From IMG/VR virus record IMGVR_UViG_3300047277_000288, positions 1-28,425 of that record: a DNA stretch of 28,425 nucleotides. One strand, given 5' to 3'. Every line of letters begins with the position of its first letter. Position 1 is the first letter of the stretch. The DNA comes from a virus. Of this stretch, positions 19,505 through 27,194 are shown in pieces. The notes under the pieces were generated by a model, which had not been told where the DNA came from, ran no database searches, and saw nothing but the letters and a program-made list of their open reading frames with translations. A program made the translations under genes and the position numbers.

Positions 19505-20103
19505 AAGCCGCTAACGTATAAAGCAAGCATCATTAGTATTTATACGTATAAGAAATTGAACTTTTTGAAAGTAGTAAAAAGCTCGTCAACTTAGACTTGG
19601 CAGCTTTAAAAGCATCAGCAGATTTCAGGTGAAACGCGTTCGGGCTGGTGTGATAGAGGGGAAGAAAGCGCAAGCCCCTGGCGGTGGGAATCATCCCAAT
19701 GAGTTATTGCAAATCGAGACGAAAAACGGAACTTCGGCCTAATAGCTAAAGGTGATCCGGTTTAGTCTGGCAGTAACTCAAGTGGACAACCAGAGACGCA
19801 GCGAGGCATCTACTATGGGTGTTAAGTCTGGTTAGCGGCAACAAAACATATCGAGAGGATTGCCGTCCTGAGTGCTGTGACACTCTAAGTAGATTCGAAT
19901 TATCCGATCATTTGGGTAAGGGGAATCTTTACCCCGAACACTGACTACATGAGGGTTTGGGTTTTCAGCCCTAACCATAAGAAAGTATAGGTGTTCGAGT
20001 TATCCACATTCAAACGAATGTATTTATCTATGGCTGGGGTGATGTTCGAAAGTAAGTAGATAGACAAAGAAAAGCCGCTCAATCCTTGCAGAAACAGCGG
20101 CTT
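19505..20103 (+). ncRNA. Gene-free structured region ahead of the rightward replication operon
   Basis: About 600 bp without a gene, more GC-rich than its surroundings. Complementary segments include: AGGGG/CCCCT and GGG/CCC hairpins (about 19657-19696), TCTGG/CCAGA (19766-19794), a long-range stem ATCTACT/AGTAGAT (19808-19814 with 19888-19894) enclosing CGGCAA/TTGCCG and GAGTG/CACTC hairpins, GGGTAA/TTACCC, CGAACAC/GTGTTCG (19935-19997) enclosing AGGG/CCCT, and ACATTC/GAATGT. It ends in AAGCCGCT/AGCGGCTT (20072-20103). A perfect DnaA box TTATCCACA lies at 20000-20008. This may be a large structured RNA, a leader, or the lytic origin. Confidence 0.5.
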
Positions 20104-20136
20104 ATTGAAACTAAATCCAACGAGAGAAATTATAAC

Positions 20137-20940
20137 ATGAGTAAAGAATTAGCACAAAGCAACAAGAAGTTAGTTATTGGCATTAATAAGACTTGGGAGT
20201 CGGCATTATCTGACTCTAAAAGCGCAATGAATAAATCAGTTTTGACTGGTGAAATGTTAGCAGAATTGAAGCTAAAAACAGAACATGGAAAGTGGGCGGC
20301 ACGATTTAAAAGCGGTTCAAATCCGACATCGAATGTCGGATTTGACTTTAATTTTTCTGTAGATCATGCGGCAAGATTAATAAGAATTTATGAAAATAAA
20401 GACTTAATAAGAATCACCTCAAATGGCGAAGTTTTAACTATTAATGAGATGACGCAGATAATTGCAAATATAACCCCTGAACAAATCGCCCAAGTTGAAC
20501 AGATCAAAAAAGACCAAGCTGATAAAGAAGCATTGGCAGAAGCTACTGCCGCACTCGCTGAAACTGCACGCATATTAAAAGCCGCGCAGGAAGATGAAGT
20601 GATCGAAGGCGTGTTTGAGGAAGTCAAAGCGCCTGTTGTTGAGCCTGAGATTATCGAGCGTCCAGTTGAAGATCCGTTTGATGTCCTGCAAGAAACCATC
20701 GAAATGCTAGAGACCGATAATACTGCCCTGCAAGCCGAAGTTGAAAGCATGGTTAAAGTATTTGAATCAAACGACCAACTAACCACCGCCTTAGCCGAAG
20801 TTAAAAAGTTTCAAGAATTAGCCAGAGTCTTAAAAGAAAGCTTAAACGGCTCTATGAACTCTGAGAACGCCGCTAAACGTCAAGCAAAAATGTGGAAAGC
20901 CAAATACGAAAAATTGGCTAAAGAGGTGGGTCGTGAATGA
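20137..20940 (+). CDS. DUF3102-like coiled-coil protein at the head of the replication operon
   Basis: From ATG 20137 the protein has 267 residues: MSKELAQSNKKLVIGINKTW, EMLAELKLKTEHGKWAARFK, DFNFSVDHAARLIRIYENKD. This N-terminal region resembles the DUF3102/KilA-type DNA-associated proteins of phages and plasmids. It is followed by a coiled coil with many Glu/Ala residues and an acidic segment (about 145-215). The start 17 codons earlier lies inside the terminal hairpin, and GAGAG precedes 20137, so 20137 is chosen. It overlaps the helicase start by 8 bp. Function unknown. Confidence 0.7.
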   Translation: MSKELAQSNKKLVIGINKTWESALSDSKSAMNKSVLTGEMLAELKLKTEHGKWAARFKSGSNPTSNVGFDFNFSVDHAARLIRIYENKDLIRITSNGEVLTINEMTQIIANITPEQIAQVEQIKKDQADKEALAEATAALAETARILKAAQEDEVIEGVFEEVKAPVVEPEIIERPVEDPFDVLQETIEMLETDNTALQAEVESMVKVFESNDQLTTALAEVKKFQELARVLKESLNGSMNSENAAKRQAKMWKAKYEKLAKEVGRE

Positions 20941-22483
20941 GTCACTGTTTATTGATTTCGATAAATTCAATTATGTCACCACCGACTTTCCAGAACCACG
21001 GCCTTTTCAAAGTGATGCTCATAGTAAATTAAGAGAAGGTGCGCTAGAGGGTCATAAGTCACAACTAATCATGGCCCCGACGGGCGCAGGAAAAACCTAT
21101 TTAGGTATGCGCATCATGAGCGAGGCGCTAAAGAAGGGTAAGAAAGCGCTGTTTGTTTGCGATAGAACGACACTGATCGATCAGACTAGCAATGTGGCTG
21201 ATAACTATGGCTTGTCAGCACATGGGGTGATTCAAGCGAATCACTGGCGTACTGATAAAAAGTACAAGTTACAGATAGCGAGTGTGCAGACTTTAGCGAA
21301 TCGTGGCTGGCCTGACGCAGATGTGATTGTTATTGATGAAGCGCATTGTCGCTATAAGTCATGGGTTGACCATATCAAAGACTGTTCGGCTAATGTGATC
21401 GGTTTAAGCGCTACGCCATTTTCTAAAGGTCTGGGCCTGCTGTTTTCGAATCTGATTAATGCAGCGACTATGCACCAGCTCACGGTCGAAAAGATATTAG
21501 TCCCGATGACGGTTTATAGCTGCACTCAGATTGACATGCAAGGCGTTGATGATAGTAAGCGCGAATGGTCAGACAATGACGCAGCCGCAAGAGGTATGGA
21601 TATTGTCGGCGATGTCGTCAGTGAATGGCAGACCTACGCGAACGGTAAGAAAACTATCGTCTTTGGGGCAACCATTGAGCATTGCGAGGTGATGGCTGAT
21701 AAGTTTAATCAAGCCGGTATTGTCGCCCATGTCTTTACTAGCCGGACTAAGCAAGAAGAACGTGACGTTATCCTGAAAGAGTACAAAAAACACGACTCTA
21801 ACATCAGGGTTTTAATATCGGTTGAGGCTTTAGCGAAAGGCTTTGATGTCAAAGACGTTGAGTGTGTTTGTGATTGTAGGCCGCTTAGAAAGTCTTTGTC
21901 TACTGCTATACAGATGTGGGGACGTGGCCTTAGGTCGTCACCTGATACTGGCAAGACTGAATGTATTTTGTTGGATTTTTCAGGAAACATCATTCGCTTC
22001 AGAGAGGACTTTGAAGAAATATATTTTAATGGTCTAGGTGCGTTAGATCATGGTGAAGAACTCGACAAAACTATTCGTGAAGATGACGAAGAAGGCGAGG
22101 ATAAACCAACGCCGTCATGCCCTGAGTGTGGCTCAGTGCCGTTTTTTAAGCATTGTATGTCCTGCGGCTTTGAGCGAGTCAGCCGAAGTTTAATTGAGCA
22201 TTTGCCGGGTGCAATGCAAGAGATAAAACTAGGTAAACAACATGCGGCTGATAATGAATTTGATCTCTATAAGCAACTTTGTACTTTAGCGCGGCAGTCA
22301 GGTAATCCAGACACTCAGAAGCAGCGCGCTTACTATTCATTTAGGGATATTGTCGGCCATGATCCGAGCTGGTCATTTGAGCATACGCCTAATGCGCCTG
22401 TCAGCAAGGCTGTCATTAATCAGATAAAAATGAAGAAGATAGCCTATGCCAAAGCCATGCAAAAGAAAAAGTCGGCAGCATGA
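20933..22483 (+). CDS. SF2 DNA helicase (ResIII type) with C-terminal zinc ribbon
   Basis: The 516-residue helicase has Walker A APTGAGKT (48-55), motif II DEAH (135-138), motif III SAT (159-161) and motif VI QMWGRGLR (near 327-334). It has an extra C-terminal zinc-binding pair CPECG...CMSCGF (near 396-412). These are the marks of phage SF2 helicases used in genome replication and recombination. It starts with GTG after AGAGG and overlaps the previous gene by 8 bp and the primase by 4 bp. Confidence 0.92.
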   Translation: MNESLFIDFDKFNYVTTDFPEPRPFQSDAHSKLREGALEGHKSQLIMAPTGAGKTYLGMRIMSEALKKGKKALFVCDRTTLIDQTSNVADNYGLSAHGVIQANHWRTDKKYKLQIASVQTLANRGWPDADVIVIDEAHCRYKSWVDHIKDCSANVIGLSATPFSKGLGLLFSNLINAATMHQLTVEKILVPMTVYSCTQIDMQGVDDSKREWSDNDAAARGMDIVGDVVSEWQTYANGKKTIVFGATIEHCEVMADKFNQAGIVAHVFTSRTKQEERDVILKEYKKHDSNIRVLISVEALAKGFDVKDVECVCDCRPLRKSLSTAIQMWGRGLRSSPDTGKTECILLDFSGNIIRFREDFEEIYFNGLGALDHGEELDKTIREDDEEGEDKPTPSCPECGSVPFFKHCMSCGFERVSRSLIEHLPGAMQEIKLGKQHAADNEFDLYKQLCTLARQSGNPDTQKQRAYYSFRDIVGHDPSWSFEHTPNAPVSKAVINQIKMKKIAYAKAMQKKKSAA

Positions 22484-23427
22484 AAGCCGACCTTAAAACT
22501 GAATGTGTAGGCCGTTGGTCATCAATTTTGACAAATTTAGGCATAAACGCACAGATATTTAATGGCAAGCATCAACCTTGCATCTTTTGCCAAGGCACTG
22601 ATAGAGCACGATGGGATAAAGCCAAAGAGTTTTACTTTTGTTCCCAATGTGGAAGCAAACAGCCAATAGACATGGCGATTGAATTTACTGGGATGTCATT
22701 CAAAGACACTGCACAACTTGTTAGGCCAAACATTATGAACGCAGCATTAAAAGTCGTTAAGCCAGCCGATACCCAGCAAGCCGAAGATCGGATTAAACGT
22801 ATTCATGCAGGATTAAAGCGCATTACACCGGAATCAATAGTTGCACTGTACTTAGCCAGGCGCGGCATCACCGTGTTGCCGGAACAAGATTGCTACCAAC
22901 ATGACGGTGTTGAGTATTGGCAGGATGGCGTTAAGTCGCTTCATCCTGCGATGGTATCGGTGTTTAGAACGGCAACGGGTGACGTATCAACTTATCACAT
23001 TACTTATTTAAGCACTGATGGCACGAAAGCGGAGGTGACTACGCCTAGAAAGATACTGCCAGTGATTAAACCATTGGTAGGGGCAGCTATAAGACTATTT
23101 AGCGTAGATGACATCCTGGCAATAGCTGAGGGCGTGGAAACAGCTTTAAGCGTGACAGCCGACACAGGACTGCAATGCTGGGCGACTGGATCAGCTAATA
23201 ACATGAAAGCGGTGGTGATACCTGAATCAGTCAAGACGGTATGGATCTATTTAGACAGTGACGATAGCTTTACCGGACAAGCCGCAGCTTATGAGTTGGC
23301 TAATCGTTTGAAAGTACGCGAGGGCAAGACAGTTAGAGTGGTGAATATCATCGACCAAAAACTAATTGAAGATTATGGCGCGAGCTATGACTTTAATGAT
23401 TACCTGATTTTAAAGACAAATTCCTGA
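22480..23427 (+). CDS. DNA primase with zinc ribbon and Toprim domain
   Basis: The 315-residue protein has a zinc ribbon with C34, C37, C54 and C57 (CIFC...CSQC) and a Toprim domain with AEGVETALS (near 214-222) and the acidic YLDSDDS (near 256-262). This is the layout of P4-alpha and phage Toprim primases lacking a fused helicase; the helicase is encoded just before it (ATGA overlap). It makes RNA primers for phage DNA synthesis. No replicative DnaB-type helicase or polymerase is seen in the window. Confidence 0.88.
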   Translation: MKADLKTECVGRWSSILTNLGINAQIFNGKHQPCIFCQGTDRARWDKAKEFYFCSQCGSKQPIDMAIEFTGMSFKDTAQLVRPNIMNAALKVVKPADTQQAEDRIKRIHAGLKRITPESIVALYLARRGITVLPEQDCYQHDGVEYWQDGVKSLHPAMVSVFRTATGDVSTYHITYLSTDGTKAEVTTPRKILPVIKPLVGAAIRLFSVDDILAIAEGVETALSVTADTGLQCWATGSANNMKAVVIPESVKTVWIYLDSDDSFTGQAAAYELANRLKVREGKTVRVVNIIDQKLIEDYGASYDFNDYLILKTNS

Positions 23428-23433
23428 CTGAAA

Positions 23434-23580
23434 ATGACAAATTTTATAGATGAGATAGAAAGCGCGTTCGGGCCTGCTAAAGCGAAAGCGATACAAATAA
23501 ACGGCAAGGTCGTCATGCACGAAGGGCAGTTTAATAAAGCGATGGATATGACGGTTAAGATTGTGGGTAAACGCTGGTGA
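23434..23580 (+). CDS. Short gene between primase and NinB, 48 residues
   Basis: ATG 23434 to TGA 23580 encodes MTNFIDEIESAFGPAKAKAI, then QINGKVVMHEGQFNKAMDMT and a basic end. It fits between the neighbours with a 6-bp gap before it and a 4-bp overlap (GTGA) after it. Composition is protein-like. No family recognised. Confidence 0.65.
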   Translation: MTNFIDEIESAFGPAKAKAIQINGKVVMHEGQFNKAMDMTVKIVGKRW

Positions 23581-24002
23581 AAGTTACTTTTAAGATTGAC
23601 GAACGTGGTGCTTTTCATGCGCAAAAAACCATAGGCGATTTACCGACTGATGGCAGTATGGAGGTCGTCATACAAAAGCACGTCAAGAAGCGTACAGGCG
23701 GCCAGAATCGTTATCAATGGAAAGCCATACTGGGTGACATATCGCGACAAGTGCGCATTGATGGCAAAGGCTTTACGCCTGCTGTATGGCATGAGCATTT
23801 AAAAGCATTGTTTTTACCGGATGAGGCAAGCGAGGAACTTACATTGCCTGCTTACGTTAAATATCAAGAAATGCCGGACGGTAAGTTGATGATGGTAGGC
23901 AGCACAACCAAACTGACGACTAAAGGCATGAGTTTATATTTTGAACAGTTATACGCTTATGCGGTGACTGAATTAGATGTAAGGTTTACGGCTAATGTCT
24001 AA
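23577..24002 (+). CDS. ninB: NinB-family recombination protein
   Basis: The 141-residue product begins (GTG start) MKVTFKIDERGAFHAQKTIG and carries KKRTGGQNRYQWKAILGDIS and FTPAVWHEHLKALFLPDEA. It ends with the block TTKLTTKGMSLYFEQLYAYA. This RTxxQNRxxWxxL and TTxLT...F...L pattern is that of NinB (lambda Orf), a mediator that helps load single-strand annealing proteins at recombination ends. The start overlaps the short gene before it as GTGA. Confidence 0.9.
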   Translation: MKVTFKIDERGAFHAQKTIGDLPTDGSMEVVIQKHVKKRTGGQNRYQWKAILGDISRQVRIDGKGFTPAVWHEHLKALFLPDEASEELTLPAYVKYQEMPDGKLMMVGSTTKLTTKGMSLYFEQLYAYAVTELDVRFTANV

Positions 24003-24267
24003 GCAAGCCACCGCTAAACAAAAACGCTGGTTTGATAGAGTAGCAGGGCTAGGCTGTTTGATATGCCGTAGCCCTGCAATTATTCATCACATAGAAACCC
24101 ATATGGGTGGAGGTCGTGACCATGACAAGGTTATCCCCTTATGTCCACGCCATCACCAATACGGTGGTGAAGGTGTATCGCTACATGACAATAAAACTAT
24201 TTGGCAGTCTATCTATGGGACTGAGCAAGAGCTTCTGGATAAGGTCAATGGATTACTTAAATCATGA
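23995..24267 (+). CDS. Ref-like HNH endonuclease
   Basis: A 90-residue protein: MSKQATAKQKRWFDRVAGLG, CLICRSPAIIHHIETHMGGG, RDHDKVIPLCPRHHQYGGEG. The C-x2-C, IHHI, LCPxHH and GVSLH elements match the Ref (P1 recombination enhancement) and related phage HNH nucleases, which cut DNA at RecA-made joints in P1. The catalytic HH and the zinc-type cysteines are intact. It is shorter than P1 Ref, lacking the disordered N-terminus. Overlaps both neighbours. Confidence 0.82.
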   Translation: MSKQATAKQKRWFDRVAGLGCLICRSPAIIHHIETHMGGGRDHDKVIPLCPRHHQYGGEGVSLHDNKTIWQSIYGTEQELLDKVNGLLKS

Positions 24268-24614
24268 TTGTCGAATTTGAAAAGCCAGATCCTAAGTTAT
24301 CGCCGAACCAACGCAACGGCCAGCACTGGAAAAGCACAAAAAAGTTAAAGGATGCGGCGAAAGAGTTAAGTTATTACCTAACTAGGGCTAAGATTTTCGA
24401 GATGGGCGGTATCCCTGCTATATCTACAGCACTACGAATTACATTTATCCATCCAACTAAACGTAATCATGATATTGATAACTCATTAGCCAGCGCTAAA
24501 GCCCACATTGACGGGTTTTCGCAAGCCCTGAAAATTGATGACGGGCATTTTACGACAATGATAATTACGAAAGAATATCAAAAAGGGGTAAGCAAGATGG
24601 TGTTTGAGATATGA
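24264..24614 (+). CDS. rusA: RusA-family Holliday junction resolvase
   Basis: The 116-residue protein has the N-terminal LSPNQRNGQHWKSTKKLKDA and the acidic centre RNHDIDNSLASAKAHIDGFS, followed by LKIDDGHF. The Asp residues in DIDN and DD correspond to the metal-binding acids of RusA nucleases. These resolve four-way junctions before packaging. Length is normal for the family. It overlaps the HNH stop by 4 bp. Confidence 0.92.
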   Translation: MIVEFEKPDPKLSPNQRNGQHWKSTKKLKDAAKELSYYLTRAKIFEMGGIPAISTALRITFIHPTKRNHDIDNSLASAKAHIDGFSQALKIDDGHFTTMIITKEYQKGVSKMVFEI

Positions 24615-24688
24615 GCTTAGAAGCAATTCCTTATGTACTGGGTATTATATATATGCTGCACGTCATGATAACGGCTGCAAGATGGTAG
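24611..24688 (+). CDS. Candidate 25-residue hydrophobic peptide
   Basis: ATG 24611 overlaps the rusA stop (ATGA) and the frame ends at TAG 24688. It encodes MSLEAIPYVLGIIYMLHVMI followed by TAARW, a single membrane-like helix. It fills exactly the gap before the small terminase gene. Such mini-genes are easily missed; expression is not shown. Confidence 0.4.
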   Translation: MSLEAIPYVLGIIYMLHVMITAARW

Positions 24689-24692
24689 AATC

Positions 24693-25097
24693 ATGACTCC
24701 CAAGCAAGCTAGATTTATAGAAGAATACTTGATCGACTTGAATGCAACTCAAGCCGCTATTAGGGCAGGGTATGCTGAAAGAAGCGCAAATGTTACAGCA
24801 TCAAAATTGCTAACAAAAGCTAATATTCAATCCGCTATCCAAAAGGCACAGGCTGCAAGGTCTGAGCGCACTCAAATTACCGTAGACAAAGTGCTTGATG
24901 ACATTGAACTCATTAAGCTGAACGCTATGCAACAGGAAGAAGACGGCAAGATGATTAACCATGCCGGGGCGCTAAAAGCTTGCGAGCTGCAAGGTAAGCA
25001 TTTGAAGATGTTTGTAGATAAGATTGAAGTTGAGTTGACCGATACCATTGCCGATAGACTACAGCGGGCTAGGGAGCGGGAAAAAGATGCGGGTTGA
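24693..25097 (+). CDS. terS: Terminase small subunit (Terminase_2 family)
   Basis: The 134-residue protein begins MTPKQARFIEEYLIDLNATQ and continues AAIRAGYAERSANVTASKLL, the standard T-x-K-Q-x-x-F-x-x-x-Y-L-x-D-x-N-A-T-Q-A-A-I-R-A-G-Y start of these DNA-recognition subunits. A helical region with KVLDDIELIKLNAM follows, and the C-terminus is basic (RLQRAREREKDAG). It binds the packaging site and guides the large subunit. It overlaps the large subunit start by 11 bp. Confidence 0.93.
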   Translation: MTPKQARFIEEYLIDLNATQAAIRAGYAERSANVTASKLLTKANIQSAIQKAQAARSERTQITVDKVLDDIELIKLNAMQQEEDGKMINHAGALKACELQGKHLKMFVDKIEVELTDTIADRLQRAREREKDAG

Positions 25098-26553
25098 TTT
25101 AGAAACTGAGCTGATTAATAAGATCGCTACCTTTACTCATGACCCGCTGGGCTTTGTGCTGTTTGCCTTTGATTGGGGTGTTGGCCCTCTAGTTGAGTTT
25201 CCTAATGGCCCTGATAGTTGGCAGCGAGAAATTTTAACGGAAATTGCTCAGCAACTTCGCGCCGGTATCTCGGCAACTGAGGCGATACAGATAGCGGTGG
25301 CATCAGGTCATGGTATCGGTAAGTCTGCCTTAGTGGCTTGGTTAATCGAGTGGGCGATGTCTACCTGTGAAGATTGCAAGGGTGTGGTGACAGCTAATAC
25401 AGAGAATCAGCTTAAAACTAAAACGTGGGCGGAGTTGGCCAAGTGGCATCGAATCTGTATTACCTCGCACTGGTTTAAGATGACCGCGACCGCATTGTTT
25501 GCTAAAGATCCTGCTCATGAAAAGACTTGGCGCATTGATATGGTGGCGTGGTCTGAGGCTAACACAGAAGCCTTTGCCGGGATGCACAATCTAGGTAAGC
25601 GCATTTTGCTGATTTATGACGAGGCTAGTGCTATTTCTGATTTAATTTGGGAGGTGTCCGAAGGGGCTTTGACCGACTCTAATACTGAAATCATTTGGTG
25701 TTGCTTTGGTAATCCTACCCAAAACATAGGGCGCTTTCGTGAATGCTTTGGTAAGTTCAAGCACCGCTGGACAACTAAACAAATTGATAGCCGTACCGTA
25801 AAGATTAGTAACAAGGGGCAGATTCAGAAATGGATTGATGATTATGGTGAAGATCATGACTTTGTAAGGGTACGGGTGCGTGGCGTCTTTCCTTCTACCT
25901 CAGCTAATGCGCTGTTTGGTATGGATGATGTAGAAGCTTCGATGGCTAGAATATCTCCGCTAAGCTCACAAGATCATGCCGCGACAATATTAGGGGTTGA
26001 TGTGGCAAGACAAGGCGATGACTCTAGCGCTATTGCTAGACGTAAAGGCATGGTGGCCTTTCCGATTCGACTGATGAAAATCCCAGATACTATGTTAGTG
26101 GCTACCCAAGTGAGTCAGGAAATCGATAAGCATGAGGCCGACGCCTGTTTTGTTGATGAGACCGGCGGCTACGGGGCGGGGGTGATTGATGCCCTTAGGC
26201 AAATCAATAAAGATCCTATCGGTGTGCAGTTTGGTGGCAAGGCGACAGATAGCCGCTATTTTAACAAGCGCTCCGAAATGGCCTTTGAGCTGTCAAAGTG
26301 GGTGACTTCAGGCGGTAATTTGCCGGACGACCTTGAGCTGAAGGAAGAACTCTGCGCTATGACCTACACTTTTCAAGGCGATAAATTTAGGTTATGCGCT
26401 AAGGACGATATTAAGGAAGCCATCGGTCGCAGTCCTGACAAGTTTGATGCCCTGATCCTAACCTTTGCTTATCCGGTATCACCTAAGCATGCCCTCCAAA
26501 ACAATAGACCGCGCACCGATGCTATGCGTGGACATGATCCCTTCGCGAGATAA
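25087..26553 (+). CDS. terL: Terminase large subunit (packaging ATPase and nuclease)
   Basis: From ATG 25087 (after GGGAAAAAG) the protein has 488 residues. Walker A is GHGIGKS (74-80) and Walker B is LLIYDEA (174-180). The C-terminal RNase H-like nuclease carries GVDVARQGDDSS (D near 305) and VDETGGYGAG (near 360). It drives DNA into the procapsid and cuts the concatemer. A frame 13 codons longer overlaps the small subunit and looks wrong. Sequence reads intact. Confidence 0.93.
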   Translation: MRVDLETELINKIATFTHDPLGFVLFAFDWGVGPLVEFPNGPDSWQREILTEIAQQLRAGISATEAIQIAVASGHGIGKSALVAWLIEWAMSTCEDCKGVVTANTENQLKTKTWAELAKWHRICITSHWFKMTATALFAKDPAHEKTWRIDMVAWSEANTEAFAGMHNLGKRILLIYDEASAISDLIWEVSEGALTDSNTEIIWCCFGNPTQNIGRFRECFGKFKHRWTTKQIDSRTVKISNKGQIQKWIDDYGEDHDFVRVRVRGVFPSTSANALFGMDDVEASMARISPLSSQDHAATILGVDVARQGDDSSAIARRKGMVAFPIRLMKIPDTMLVATQVSQEIDKHEADACFVDETGGYGAGVIDALRQINKDPIGVQFGGKATDSRYFNKRSEMAFELSKWVTSGGNLPDDLELKEELCAMTYTFQGDKFRLCAKDDIKEAIGRSPDKFDALILTFAYPVSPKHALQNNRPRTDAMRGHDPFAR

Positions 26554-26554
26554 T

Positions 26555-26917
26555 ATGATTAAATGGCTTAGAGCATCACACTGTGCAGTCCCCCTGTCTT
26601 ATCCATGCCTGATGCTGATGGAGTCTGGCGAGTCAGTCATTGGCGTATTTACCCCTAATATGAAGGTCATCGCTTGGACGGTAGTCAATCTGCCTGACTG
26701 GCTGATGCTAAAGAGGGGGCCGGGTACTGGAAAAGTTTGTGGCGAGGAGCATCCCAAGACGACCTTATCAGATGATGACTGCGCAACCATTAGGGCGGCA
26801 TACGATACTGGTTCATTCAGCTATCAACAATTGGCCGACAAGTTCGACTGCTCAAAGTCTACAATTAGAGACATCATCAAAGAGCGAACTCGCTTTAGTG
26901 AGCGCCTGCATAAATAG
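26555..26917 (+). CDS. Small protein with C-terminal helix-turn-helix, between terminase and head genes
   Basis: From ATG 26555 the product has 120 residues. A strand-rich first half (MIKWLRASHCAVPLSYPCLM, VIGVFTPNMKVIAWTVVNLP) is followed by a resolvase/HNH-type helix-turn-helix: LSDDDCATIRAAYDTGSFSY then QQLADKFDCSKSTIRDIIKE. The latter pattern often occurs as a DNA-binding tail of phage HNH nucleases, but no nuclease motif is seen here. It starts 1 bp after the terminase stop. Role unknown. Confidence 0.65.
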   Translation: MIKWLRASHCAVPLSYPCLMLMESGESVIGVFTPNMKVIAWTVVNLPDWLMLKRGPGTGKVCGEEHPKTTLSDDDCATIRAAYDTGSFSYQQLADKFDCSKSTIRDIIKERTRFSERLHK

Positions 26918-26949
26918 GTCGTGTGGATGATATGACATCGACGCATTAA

Positions 26950-26976
26950 ACTCTCATTAACTTTAAAAGTGAGAGT
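26950..26976 (+). promoter_or_regulatory. Hairpin that hides the ribosome site of the next gene
   Basis: ACTCTCA (26950-26956) pairs perfectly with TGAGAGT (26970-26976). The right arm contains the Shine-Dalgarno GAGAG, 6 bases before ATG 26982. Folding would limit translation of the downstream gene. Confidence 0.55.
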
Positions 26977-26981
26977 CAATT

Positions 26982-27194
26982 ATGTGTTCAGCCCCAGACA
27001 TCCCAGCGCCAGCTCCACCACCACCGCCACCACAATTAGCTCATGCGCCTGATGTAAAGGCAGTTGTGGCTGATGTAGGCACACAGAACGTAGCGCAAGG
27101 CGGTGGCGGAGTAACAACGACGCTATTAACCGGTGGCCAAGGTGATCCAGTTGCTCCTGGCACTTTAGCCAAGAAGACTTTGCTAGGCGCATAA
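26982..27194 (+). CDS. Proline-rich small protein upstream of the portal
   Basis: The 70-residue protein, MCSAPDIPAPAPPPPPPQLA, has a long proline run, then GTQNVAQGGGGVTTTLLTGG and TLAKKTLLGA. Short proteins of this kind, with a Cys near the start, Pro-rich front and LLTG...KTLLG end, stand before the head-tail connector in many podoviruses; their role is unknown. Its stop is directly followed by the GTG of the portal gene. Confidence 0.75.
   Translation: MCSAPDIPAPAPPPPPPQLAHAPDVKAVVADVGTQNVAQGGGGVTTTLLTGGQGDPVAPGTLAKKTLLGA

Noticed and set aside
19880-19905. T-loop-like GATTCGAAT suggesting a tRNA
   Set aside because: No acceptor, D or anticodon arms could be fitted around it.
20388-20786. 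Minus-strand frame of 132 residues opposite the DUF3102-like gene
   Set aside because: Very Ser/Thr-rich, antisense shadow; no ribosome site and no family pattern.
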